64,000 bases of DNA from the NCBI RefSeq assembly GCF_905220565.1, contig NC_059415.1, forward strand, positions 8,608,501 through 8,672,500. Reading direction: 5' to 3'. This document shows, piece by piece, positions 20,215 to 30,830 of the stretch. Below the pieces are notes generated by a model. It saw nothing but the letters and a program-made list of their open reading frames with translations, did no database searches and was not told the origin of the DNA. Each line of letters begins with the position of its first letter. The first letter of the stretch is position 1. Made by a program: the position numbers and the translations under genes. The DNA is from Melitaea cinxia (lineage: Eukaryota > Arthropoda > Insecta > Lepidoptera > Nymphalidae).

Positions 20215-23200
20215 CTGAAATTGCATAAAAAGGTTATTAATTAGCTAAAAGTTCCTTGATTTTAAGTGATGAGTAAATTACTATAAAAAAAATCACATAT
20301 TTTGTTAGTATCTACCTCAAATTAGGCTGTGTAATGTAAAATTAATTTGCAATCTATTAGATTTTAGAATTAAGATTATTAGAATATTGGATTTTTTATC
20401 TTAACCGATATAAGTAGTTTTGACAAACAATCATATTCAGTGCAATACAACGTTAACACAACAGGTTATATTAGATAGTAAGATACATATTTTGTCATTT
20501 ATGATACTACATAGTATTTTAATTGTTACAAGTAAAAGTTGAGTAATCGATAGACTATACTGTCCGTATATCCAAACAAATTGAAGACTAGCTGTGCCCG
20601 CAACAACGTCCGCGTGAAATTTAACAAAAGTTATCGTTCAGTTCACAGAGTTATAAAATAAATAAATTTATAAACTAAAAGTATCCTAAGTCTAGTCTAG
20701 TATCCCTATTCCATCAGCTATCTGCCAGTGAAAGTCCAGTCAAAATTAGTCCGGCCGTTTCAGAGATTATCCAGGACAGACAGGCAGACAGAGGGACAAA
20801 AATTATAAAAAATGTTATTTTGGTATATGTACCTTGTATACATCCATATGCATTTGATACAAGCAGTTATTTTTAAGCAGTTATATATATAGACAACACG
20901 CAAGCAAATTGCGACACCATTTTAATATATATGTTAACGTTTACCTTGTCTATTTTATACGTCAATAATTTAGTGCAATATCTTATACTATTAAACGAGC
21001 ATATATATATAATCTTAATCTCGGAAACGGCTCTGACGATTTTCATAAAATTTAGTATGCAGGGAATTTCAGGGGAGATAAATAAATCTAGCTAGGATTC
21101 ATTTTTAGAAAATGTCGTTTTATCCCAGTTTTAGACAATGAAAAAATGGCTACAATATCGTCAGAATAAGATAGCAAATTTCGCGGTTGTTAATAAAGTT
21201 GTTATAGCTCGGGTGAGAAATCGGTCGATTGCGATCGTCCGATAGGACCATGGTTCAAATCCTCAATCGATTATTATTTTTTCTTTTTTTTCTCTAATTG
21301 CACTCGTTATTTTTTTATTTTATTCATTCATTCATTACAGCCTATACAGTCCACTGCTGGACATAGGCCTCCACAAGTTTACGCCAAAAATAACGTTGTT
21401 TTGCACATGAGTTCACGTTATTTTTGGCGTAAACTTGTGGAGGCCTATGTCCAGCAGTGGACTGTATAGGCTGTAATGTAATGTATGTGTTTTGCCCATA
21501 GTCACCACGCTGGGCAGGCGGGTTGGTGACCGCAGTACTGGCTTTGTCGCACCGAAGACGCTGCTGCCCGTCTTCGGCCTGTGTATTTCAAAGCCAGCAG
21601 ATGGATGGTTATCCCGCCATCGGTCGGCTTCTTAAGTCCCAAGGTGGTTCGCCTCTTACGACACCCACAGGAAGAGAGGGGGTGGCTAAATTCTTTAGTG
21701 CCGTAGCCACACAGCACTTTTATTTAATAATGTATGTAAAATCGAAAAATATTATTTATATTTTATCTTTATAATTTTTTAATTACTTTTTTATTTTTGA
21801 TTTTTTATATTTATTTATATTTTTTATTATTGTCGGTAAAAAAATATTATTCATATTTTATAAATATGTAATTCGTATTTAAATATGATTTCCAAAAAAC
21901 GCGATTTGCTAAAAATACCCAGCTAAGCTCGGTCACACAGCTACTTAAAATAATAATAGAATTGATGACTGTTTATTGCTATCTAATTAATGCTAATGTA
22001 TATTACCTTTCGTCCGTTATTACAGTTTCGATGGCATGTTTCAGTTTGTCTTCAGTTAAAAAGTCAATATCAAGTTTCATACCGATACCATGCTTGATAT
22101 ACTTTTCAGCATTATACCATTGATCGGTAAACATAGGTATAGCAACAAGCGGCACACCAGCAGTGATAGCTTCATCCGTAGATTGAAGTCCAGCTTGTGT
22201 GACAAACAGCTTTATTTTGGGATGTCCTGTAAAGTATTTGTTATGTTTGTGTAAAACTTTAAATCAATTTCAGTATCCAGATATTTATCTCCAAAAACCT
22301 CACTCAATAAATCCGATTGTGGTAGCCATTTGGATATTTTAATATTATCCGATTTCCCTGGCAGCTCGTCCTGATCCCATTTCCATAAAACATCATAGGG
22401 TAACTTAGATAATACGTTCACTATAATTTGAACTGTTTCTGGTTCAAACATTCTTGCCAATATATTGGTTCCAAAACTCACGTAGATAACACCACGTGTC
22501 GACGAGTCCAAGTACGTATTTAGATCCTGTAAAGTAAATATATTCATATTTTCATAGAAACACACCTATCACAACAATATATTCACTATTTTTACAAGTT
22601 GTTGACAAACCTTTGGTAGTTCCTTTTCAGGTGATTGATGAATTCCACCCGTAAATATAACACCGGGTGGTACAGGCTGATTGTCTGCCCAGATAGGATG
22701 AATATTGAGAAACAACATATGCACATTGTTATATAATTCTTCTAAAGTTGGAACATCTGATCCAAAATCTTGTTTCAACATTTCGTGCACATAAAATTGA
22801 TTCAAATAGTTTGCATATTCATTCATATAGTGATATCGTAGGAAATCAAGCTTTTCCCACAAAGTAAGATTATAAATTTTCATTTGAAAGATATACGGAT
22901 ACAAAACTGGGTGTGTCAGAGTACCCATTATGTCATGGTAATTATATATAGCTCCAAATGGACTAGTTATAACTACCGGTGCTTTAAAAATGTGCGACAA
23001 AACAAGTGCAGGGCGCATAACAGCCTCGATTAATATTAGGTCAAATGTATTGTTCTTGTTTGTTATGAGTTCTTGAACTTGTGGCGTTTGTACCTGGATG
23101 TGAAAAAGACTTGAGAATATTTGCAGTCCATCTCTCATTTCTGCAAATGTTTGATGTTTCATAGCACCAGCCTTGTATTTAGATTGAAAAGTTTTCTGGA

Positions 23201-23444
23201 AAAGCGCGTAAGATACATCATGAACATCGATTTCTTTAAAATTTGCTGGTCCATTTCCTTTGGGAAACGCTGGATCTGTTGTAATCACTGTCACTTCATG
23301 ACCCTTTTTAGCAAGTTCCTGAGTTATTTTACGAAATACAATTTGATGACTTAGGGACGGCATTGGAAACACTCCTAGAATTTTTGCCGCCTCCGTCGTT
23401 ACAAACAAGAACGACAAAAATAATACTAAAATTTTGTGACACAT
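19905..23444 (-). CDS. UGT: UDP-glycosyltransferase gene 2 (four exons)
   Basis: Exons are 23444-22611, 22526-22304, 22226-22007 and 20214-19905: 1587 nt in frame, 528 residues. Features are a signal peptide (1-20), catalytic His33 in LSHQIVF, Glu140 in LILIEA at the mammalian catalytic-Asp position, and WLPQSDLL at the exon 2 end. The signature LFVTQAGLQSTDEA and AGVPLVAIPMFTDQWYN has Ala where TQGG is usual. A membrane helix lies at about 483-505, followed by a basic tail ending in the dilysine KKTN, a likely ER-retrieval signal. It is a lumenal ER enzyme that would glycosylate small lipophilic compounds. Gene 3 is its near copy in opposite orientation. Intron 3 (1792 nt) is enlarged by repeats; intron 2 is 77 nt. 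A TATA box and TCAGT initiator precede it. Confidence 0.92.
20586..20893 (+). repeat. Dispersed repeat family A, copy 2
   Basis: It starts actagctgtgcccgcaacaa and continues through gtttcagagattatcc to a degraded end. It lies in intron 3 of UGT gene 2 and has no counterpart in intron 3 of gene 3, so it inserted after the two genes split. Confidence 0.7.
20995..21290 (+). repeat. Dispersed repeat with a tRNA-like end
   Basis: It starts near taatctcggaaacggctct and ends with a box B-like tggttcaaatcctcaatcga before a T-rich stretch. This suggests an old SINE or LINE tail. It lies in intron 3 of UGT gene 2. Confidence 0.45.
21322..21740 (+). repeat. R1-LINE 3'-end fragment (family C), copy 3, with palindromic start
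   Basis: After an attc repeat it has gtccactgctggacataggc and then, in inverted form, the same block again. It continues with gtcaccacgctgggcaggcg, gaagacgctgctgcccgtct and the gtagccacacagcac end, as at 27016-27340. It lies in intron 3 of UGT gene 2. Confidence 0.75.
21333..21478. repeat. Perfect inverted repeat, two 64-bp arms and an 18-nt spacer
   Basis: Arms 21333-21396 and 21415-21478 are exact reverse complements by reading; the spacer is tgttttgcacatgagttc. They would form a very stable hairpin in a single strand or in the pre-mRNA of UGT gene 2. Confidence 0.85.
22007..22226 (-). CDS. UGT: UGT gene 2, exon 3
   Basis: 220 nt from acceptor ctttacag/GACATCCC to donor GACGAAAG/gtaata. 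It holds the UGT signature that binds the UDP-sugar. Confidence 0.92.
22304..22526 (-). CDS. UGT: UGT gene 2, exon 2
   Basis: 223 nt from acceptor tttacag/GATCTAAA to donor TTATTGA/gtgagg, phase 1 out. It encodes the LPYDVLWKWDQDELPG and WLPQSDLL blocks. Confidence 0.92.
22611..23444 (-). CDS. UGT: UGT gene 2, exon 1
   Basis: 834 nt, residues 1-278, from ATG (context ataaaaATG) to donor CCAAAG/gtttgt. It holds the signal peptide and acceptor-binding domain. Confidence 0.93.
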
Positions 23445-23480
23445 TTTTATGACTGCTACCTAATCTAAAATAGTAACAAG

Positions 23481-23515
23481 ACTGAATGATTCTGTAAAGT
23501 ATGGTTAATTTATAA
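23481..23515 (-). promoter_or_regulatory. Core promoter of UGT gene 2 (TATA box and initiator)
   Basis: On the minus strand TTATAAATTAA (23515-23505) is followed by TCAGT (23485-23481). TATAAA starts 31 nt before the A of TCAGT, the arthropod initiator consensus and usual spacing. The segment from here to the ATG aligns with the gene 3 upstream region (shared GGTAGCAGTCATAAAAA). The predicted leader is about 38 nt. Confidence 0.65.
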
Positions 23516-23639
23516 CACGATTATCTATTGATAGCGTTATTTAAAAGATAGTAGTGCCTACTACAATTTTCAATCTAATATAAATTTAATTAACTCTTAC
23601 GTGTGGTTTAAAACAATATTAAGTAGGTACATAGCTTTT

Positions 23640-24345
23640 TATCAAGGACTAGCAGCCCGCTCTGCCTTCGTTTAGGTATTTAACAGAAATTAAGACTTAT
23701 AATACACACACACATAAACCCTTCTATTTGCGTCAGTTTACTAAAGAAATAAAATTGTTAAGAAACGGCCGTATCCCAGTGACGGCTAAATCGCATAAGG
23801 CTAGCTGAGCAGGGAGAGAGACGACCACGCCACTTTTTTCTAATACTTACATTCAAACTCGTTGTCTTTCGAATCGAATGTCAAAATTGAATAATTCAAA
23901 AAATTATTTAAAGGTATTGAAGCAGTCTTGAATATGAAGTAATTTATTTTGACAAGGATTAATACCAAGATAAAGAGCCTTTTCTAGCAGCGGAATTTCA
24001 ATTAAATTTTTAAAATTAAATGACAATTATTGTGGCATAACTTTAATAGTTAAACATTTTTGTCGTGGCACTTTTTGTAAATAATGATGTGTTCTGCAGA
24101 GTCGTACTACATTAAAAGTTATCGCAGTTCACGCGATGTAAAGAATATTTTCGGCAATTTTTTTACACCTTGGGTTACATTGTTGGAGTTTTCGTTAGGA
24201 TCTCAAATTTTTTTGAAAATAAAATATACCCTATGTCGACCGCGGATAGTGTAGTTTCCCTAGAATGAAAAAAAAATTCAAATCGGTTCCATAGTTTTGG
24301 AGCCTATTCAATGCAAACAAACAAACAAACAATCATGATACTGAG
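23640..24345 (+). repeat. Dispersed LINE-tail-like repeat
   Basis: It starts near ggactagcagcccgctctgc and ends with tcggttccatagttttggag followed by aaacaaacaaacaaacaa. This arrangement is typical of lepidopteran LINE 3' ends. No reading frame remains. Confidence 0.5.
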
Positions 24346-24379
24346 TGAGTATGTTACACATAGCCTACCACAGCAGCAG

Positions 24380-25775
24380 GGCTATTCTGTAAATAACAAT
24401 TTCGATATCGAGCTTCACCTGAGTGACAGCGCTCACTTCGAAAGCGAACCCACTTCACCTTGGTTTGGAATTCTGTAAACATTCCGTATGCACAAGCGAT
24501 GTAAAGTGAGTGTCGAATCGAAGAGCGGCAATTTAGAGCTGTGTTTATTTTATCGATATTCTTTTCTTATGACTTTATTTTAGAATATGTGCATGAAGTC
24601 AAGTGTCGAATCAAGTCTCGAATTGTGATGTGTGAAGCGATAAATCCCCTTACAGAATACCGAATTCATACTATTAAATGTCAACGTTCTCACGCAACAG
24701 GGTTCGACTCGTCGCCGCACTCACAAGTGTGGCGCTACGGGACTGTCGAGTTTTAATGAATACGAATTTGATATCTCACCGCGGATTCCGCTATCGAGAC
24801 ACGAAAATGTTCTTACAGAATAGCACTACAGATCGCTGCATCAGCATGCTTGCATATACATTGCACTCGGTACCTACGACCTACATAGAGTTCACATTAA
24901 ACAAGCTCAGCAATTATATATAATAGTAATTGAAATTGTGATTTAATTTCTTTATTTTTTTTAATAAACTTAAAAAAATAATTATAAATTTAATTTGCAT
25001 ATTTTTGATCCTGCGGCTTTTCCCATCGTAATTAGTATACAGTCTTCAATCAATCAACGAATAATGTAACTTAAAATATAACATTACACTAAAGCTTAGC
25101 ATATGCTATTGCTGTGATAGAATTAAATATATTTTTATTTCTAATTTTATTGGTTGTATGAAACGTGGAGATAAATAGAAGGTTTAGAAAATAACTACTT
25201 TAACGAAATATTTATAAAAATAAATCATATTTTAATTCGTACTAATTTATTTTTGTGTTACACAAACAAAAAAAAAAAAAAATTAAAAAAAAAGTTTTAA
25301 ATCATATTTTACTAATCATTTGTTTAATTAGATTAAATAGGCAACTGAAGATCTAATACTGCTTCTGGATTTTTATCTTATATAATTATCACAGATATAA
25401 ATAATTGTAATAAAAATTTCATCTTATAGCACGTTGAACTTAAAAATTATTAATAAGTTTTTTAGTAAGAAAAACATAATAACTTGGAGATTTACTTTAA
25501 ACCTTCTATGTCGGACAGCAGTTGGATGTTTTACAGAAATTACAGTTACACAGAGTATTTACAGAAATTAGTATTATTGATAGGAATATTGCTATTTAGC
25601 TATCATTTCACTATTATCAAACTTATACAACACGAAGTGTAAACAAACTTGTATTCTATTACTAGTGATTAACAAGTTAACTATAAATATACACTATCTC
25701 TTAAATAATTTCTATTAGACGTAAAGCATAACTTGATTGACTGTTGGGAATCCAAGTATATTATGGCAATTTATC
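24380..25775. other. Intergenic sequence, no gene seen
   Basis: The part at 24390-24860 is GC-richer and repeats the words ttctgtaaa and ttacagaat in both orientations, as an eroded repeat would. The rest is AT-rich with poly-A tracts (25269-25298). Confidence 0.4.
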
Positions 25776-25779
25776 TATA

Positions 25780-26075
25780 AAATAAAAATGAGTCGCTGAA
25801 TGTGTTGCTAAGCGCAAAACTCGAGAACGGTTGGACCGATTTCGCTAATTCTTTTTTTAAAATATTCCTTGAAGTACGAGGATGGTTCTTACGGAGAGAA
25901 AAATTCTAAAAAAAAAAATTTTAATTTCCTGAAAAAGTCTAAAAACAACACTTTTCTATACTCCCATACAAAAGATTTGTGATAATACTTAAAAGTCAAT
26001 TTGAACTTTAATACCATACGATAAAGTTTGTGTTAGGCGATACGAAGTTCGCCGGGTCAGCTAGTAAATGTATAA
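25780..26075 (+). repeat. Dispersed LINE-tail-like repeat
   Basis: It runs from aaaatgagtcgctgaatgtg through gagaacggttggaccgattt to gcgatacgaagttcgccggg with a final tcagctagta. This is the pattern of a lepidopteran non-LTR 3' end. No coding content is seen. Confidence 0.5.
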
Positions 26076-26079
26076 AAAC

Positions 26080-27000
26080 AAATTCTTCGAAGATTGACGT
26101 GTAATTTGGGTCCGTTTTTGTTTGATAATTATTATTCAATAGGGAAAACGTAGAGATATCATTACGATTTTTTTATTATTATTTGAGTAAATTTAGTTAC
26201 ACATGACATATTTTGCCTTCACTTTACCCCATTTATCATTATTTCAGTCTTAAGATAATAATTGATAAGCTACGCAAAAACGGAAAGAACAAGAAACGAT
26301 TAGAATTGTACGTTTTCAAGGTCGGCGCTACGAGTTTACTGGGATTATAGATATTTCTGTGCCAATAAAGCTTAAGGACCGAAACATAGCTATTAATGAT
26401 ATTGTTTCTAGGCATAAGGATTTTTATCTGTGACATTAAAATTGCGAGCCGTAGACACCTCCTAATAGCCTTCGCCGTTGGTAATTGTACGTAAACCTGA
26501 TGGTTCTTTACGTAAATTAGAAAGATATAATAATAATAAAACTTACTTAATTCCATACAAAGTTCATCAATCATTATTGCCCAGATCAAGATTTCAATCA
26601 ATTGAAAACAATGGAAAATAATAAATAATATTAGATTACATTAGATTAGTGATCATTATTAAAACATTACTTGCAAAAAAACCATAGTCGTAAATAATCT
26701 TAATTATTAACCTACATAAATAATATATGTATATATAGGTATATATATCTCTCACGGTTAAGACTCACCATGGAATTAGAGAAAATAAGCTTTAGTTCGT
26801 AATTTGAAGCATGTAATGTTGAAATTAATACGCCTCAACGCTTTGAAAATTAAAATGTAAATTGAAAAAGGCATGGGCACTTAAGAGCCTATGGATGTTA
26901 AAACTTATATTAAAAAAAAAAAAACATTGCATGCTATATATAAAATAATTTGCTGTATGCTGCTGACTTTGACTGATACTTACTCAGAGATGCCTAGCAT
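26080..27000. other. AT-rich intergenic sequence, no feature seen
   Basis: An AT-rich stretch with a few short microsatellite-like runs. No gene, clear repeat or hairpin is recognised. Confidence 0.4.
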
Positions 27001-27004
27001 CTAT

Positions 27005-27015
27005 AGATAGTGTTT
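27005..27015. repeat. Target site duplication of the R1-clade LINE, left copy
   Basis: AGATAGTGTTT, identical to 32275-32285. Confidence 0.8.
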
Positions 27016-27655
27016 CATCATCATCATCATCATTCCAGCCTATTGCAGTCCACTGCTAGACATAGGCCTCCACAAGTTCACGCCGAAAATGATGTGAACT
27101 CATGTGTGTTGCCTATAGTCACCACGCTGGGCAGGCAGGTTGGTGAACGCAGGGCTGGCTTTGTCGCACCTAAGACGCTGCTGCCCGTCTTCGGCCTGTG
27201 TGTTTCAAAGCCAGCGGTTAGATGGTTATCCCGCCATCGGTCGGCTTCTTAAGTTCCAAGATGGTAGTGGAACCTTTTTATACCTTAGTCGCCTCTTACG
27301 ACACCCACTCTTTGGAGCCGTAGCCACACAGCACTGATAGGGTTTTTTTTGGTATCGCAGGGGTACCCATTTACGGGTGATATCCAGGACGCCCGGGTAG
27401 GCAGTCCTAGACTGTATGTCGGCTTCAACACTTGGGGGTGTATTACTGACCAGAACCCCTGCGGGAGCCTTCAGCCGCTTTAATTGGAGGGTCCCGGATC
27501 TGCAGGCAACAGGATCCTTCCAGCGACAGGCTGGCCTCGGCGAAAAGACCAGACTTCTCCTCCATGGGGACTGTCCGGCTTACCTCTGAACAATCCCGAC
27601 GACGCCATATCTAGCAGGACCGGGTTCCCATCCCGGCCAGACACGGACACAGGGG
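27016..27655 (-). repeat. 3' region of the R1-clade LINE (source of family C)
   Basis: The distal half (27016-27340) contains the gtccactgctagacataggc block found in family C. The proximal half (27345-27650) with the tttaattggagggtcccgga block recurs at 47597-47860 (inverted) and 58130-58470. No coding content is seen. Confidence 0.75.
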
Positions 27656-27657
27656 CT

Positions 27658-30600
27658 TTACTGGAAGCCTATTAAGTAACGTCTCCTACGCACCCCCGTT
27701 CGTCGCCTGCGGACGGAGGCCTCGTCGGCGGCCCCCTCTCTTATCCGCTCGTCATTCTCCTTCTGGGACATTACTGTCTCGCAGAAGGAGACCATCGCCT
27801 TCCAGGACTCGTCGTCGCCGAGCATCGCGGTGATAACGCTCGGCAGTGACAAGTCCCCTCCGAGGACTGTCGTCAGATCGCGACGCAGCGCCCCCCATCT
27901 CGGGCACACCTCGAGGGTGTGCTGGGCAGAGTCCACTACCGCACCACAATCGTGACATCCAGTTGTCGGCTCCCTTCCGTCGTGCGACACAAGTATTCAC
28001 CAAAGCAGCCGTGCCCAGTGAGAACTTGCGTCAGACGGAAGGTGAGGGGCTTCCGCTTACAGCGCATCCACCACTCAAGGACCGGGCGCAAGGCAGCCGT
28101 TACGCGTGTGCCGTACGGCTGCTCCGCCAGGTCCTCCCCCCACCTCTGCATTAGCGCTTCTTGCCCCATCCGGCGTACCCGAAGGATCCCGTCAAACGTG
28201 GGGTTCTCACCGAGAGCCCTCCTACTCGAGACGTATGAGTAGGTCTCGGCAAGGACCTCCGCCACGAGCTCCCACGGGGGGTCGCCGGCTAGAGCAGTAG
28301 CTGCAGCCCACGATACCGTACGGTACCCCCGGATCACCCTCACCGCGATGATCCTCTGCGCCGACCGCAGTGCGGCCTTATTCCTCGCAGTGAGGCGATC
28401 CGCCCAAACCGGGGCACCGTACGTCGCCATACTCCGGCAGACTCCGGAATATAGCTGCCTGCAGGCAGCGCTGGGTCTTCCGAGGTTCGGGAGGAGTCTG
28501 CCCAGTGCACTCGCCACCTTCACAACCTTCGGTCCCACCATAGCGAAGTGTGGGCCGAAGGTTCAGCCTCCGTCAAGGATGAGCCCCAGTTATATCATTT
28601 GGGGGCTCATCCTGACCCTCCCCTCTCCGATCTGCGGGGTAGCCCCCGGTGGGGTCCCTTGCGTCCGGTCCCACGGAAGAGTAGGGCTTCGGTCTTGTCA
28701 ATTCTGACACGAAGCCCCAAACTCTTTATGCGGCTGATCATGAGGTCGAGTCCGACCTCAGCCAGCCGCGCCGCCTCCTTGTAGTCTCGTCCCCGGGAGT
28801 AAACGAGAGTGTCATCCGCGTAGCAGATGACTCCCATCCCGGGGAGGAGACGGCCTCGCAGGACCCAGTCGTACCCAATGTCCCACAGGATAGGGTCCAG
28901 CACCGATCCCTGCGGGACACCACAGCCGACCCGCCGCCACTCCACGGACCCCGACCGATTTTCGAGGCCTACTTTGCGATCTGAGAGGTACGCCCCCAAC
29001 AGCCTCCCCACATACGGGGGCACTCTGAAGAATTTCAGTGCCTCCCGAATCACTGCACGCGGGAGGCTGTTGAAGGCGTTCGCGATGTTCAACGACACCG
29101 CGAGCACCACCTCCCTCCCGTGTTCCGCTTCACCTGTCACCACCCGCAGGCGTTTGAGGGCGTCGATGGTCAACCGGCGCGCACGAAACCCGAACTGGGA
29201 TTTTGAGAGTCCGGGTCCCGAGCCCTCCTCCAGGTGCTGAACGAGCCGGGAAGCTACTATTCTCTCCAAGAGTTTCCCAGCTTCGTTCAGCAACACCACC
29301 GGTCGCACCGACGAAGCCGAATCCGGGTTCCGCCCTGCCTTAGGAAGTAGGCAAAGCCGACCCACCAACCTTTCAGGCCCCCGGGAACTGACCAGACCAC
29401 AGGCAGCAGTCAAAAAGTTCCCGGAGGCTATTGCCGAGGTGCCCGAGAGCGATCGCAAACACTCCCGTGCACCCCGTCTGGACCCGGCGCCCTCTTCTTA
29501 CTACGAAGGCGGGACAAAGCCGCCTCCATTTCAACTTCTGTGAAGGGTGGCGGAACACCCTCCTCCTCGTCCGGCGTCTGCCGAGCCATCCTGGGGGGCC
29601 TGAAGCCCTCGGGTTCGTCGGAAAAGAGTTCCCCGACGATTCTCCCCAGTTGCTCCGGCTGGAGCGTTTCGCTGATGGGCGCCGACTGGGCGCGGAACAA
29701 GCTCTGCAATACAATTATACGGTCGGCCCCAGGGGTCTCTCTCCAGACCCCCAATTAACTCCAGCCAGGCCTCTTCCTTGGCTCGGCATATGGCTTGCTG
29801 CAGGATCTTCCTTTTCTCCGCGTAGATCCTGCGCAGCCTGTCGTCCCTGTCCACGTCCTGGGGGCGTCTCCGCCTGCTCCGAGTATATTGCCTCCTGGCC
29901 CCGTTGCAGGCGGCCCGGAGACCGGCTATCTCGGCCGACCACCAGTAGAGCGCCCGCCGCAGGGGTGGACGCTTCGCCAGCGGCATGGCCGCTCTGATCT
30001 GATAGCAGTGAATGCGTTGCAGAGCCGGTTAGCCGCCTCATCGACCCCAAACTCCAACAGCGGCGGAAGACTCCAGCGGCCTATGATTGCGGCCTCCTCA
30101 GCCAGTTCCCGGTTGAGCTTGAAGAGCGCCCAACGCGGAAATTAACTACGTCCCCTAGACGACGTTGACGACGACAACGACGCTGGACGGACGGGGCTGG
30201 CGACACCTCGAACCTTATGTATCGATGGTCCGAGAGAGTCTCCACCTCCGTCTCCACCCTCCATCCCTTCACTCTGCGTGCAATGGCTGGCGTGGCGAAC
30301 GTGACGTCCACCACGGAACCTCCCGACCAACGCACGCAAGTCTGGACTGTCCCCACATTGAGCAGGGATAGTCCGGCAGCAAGCGCCCACTCCTCAACCT
30401 CCCTTTCTTTTGGATTCGTAGCCGGGTTCCCCCAAGCCGTGGAGTTGGCGTTGAGGTCGCCGGCTACGAACACCTGAAGGAGAGCTAGCTGCCCCACCAG
30501 CGGCCCCAGAGCGTCGAGAAACCGTTATAGGGCCGCCAGGTCACGGTTCGGGGAGAAGTAGACTCCGACGAAAGCCACCCCTCCCCGTACCGCTGGCATA

Positions 30601-30830
30601 TACCCGTGGCCCCTCACCTTGACGACAAGAGGGGGTCCGGCTCCAGGCCTCACCACAATCGCCACCAAGCCCTCGGTGTCTCCCGCCCATTGTGGGCAAA
30701 GAGGAACGGCATATGGCTCGGCGACAATCCCGACGTTAACACACCACTCCACCATGGACTGCAGGAATAGGTCCTGGGCCCCGGCGGAGTGGTTGACATT
30801 CGCCTGGAGGACGCTGAGATGCGCGGGCAT
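27658..30830 (-). pseudogene. R1-clade LINE ORF2 (endonuclease / reverse transcriptase), broken
   Basis: Starts at the ATG overlapping the ORF1 stop (30830). The endonuclease part has LSVLQANVNHSAGAQDLFLQ, VAGDLNANSTAWGNP and TLSDHRYIRF, with an in-frame stop at 30525-30527. The linker (ALYWWSAEIAGLR and RKILQQAICRAKEEAW) and KRAPGPDGV follow in other frames. The reverse transcriptase at 29458-28607 has RPVVLLNEAGKLLERIVASR, SQFGFRAR, GVPQGSVLDPILWDIGYD and the catalytic YADDTLVYS. The C-terminal segment has ATYGAPVWADRL and a Cys/His motif (CHDCG to HTLEVC) typical of R1-clade proteins. Frames change about five times, so no full-length protein can be made. Confidence 0.87.
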
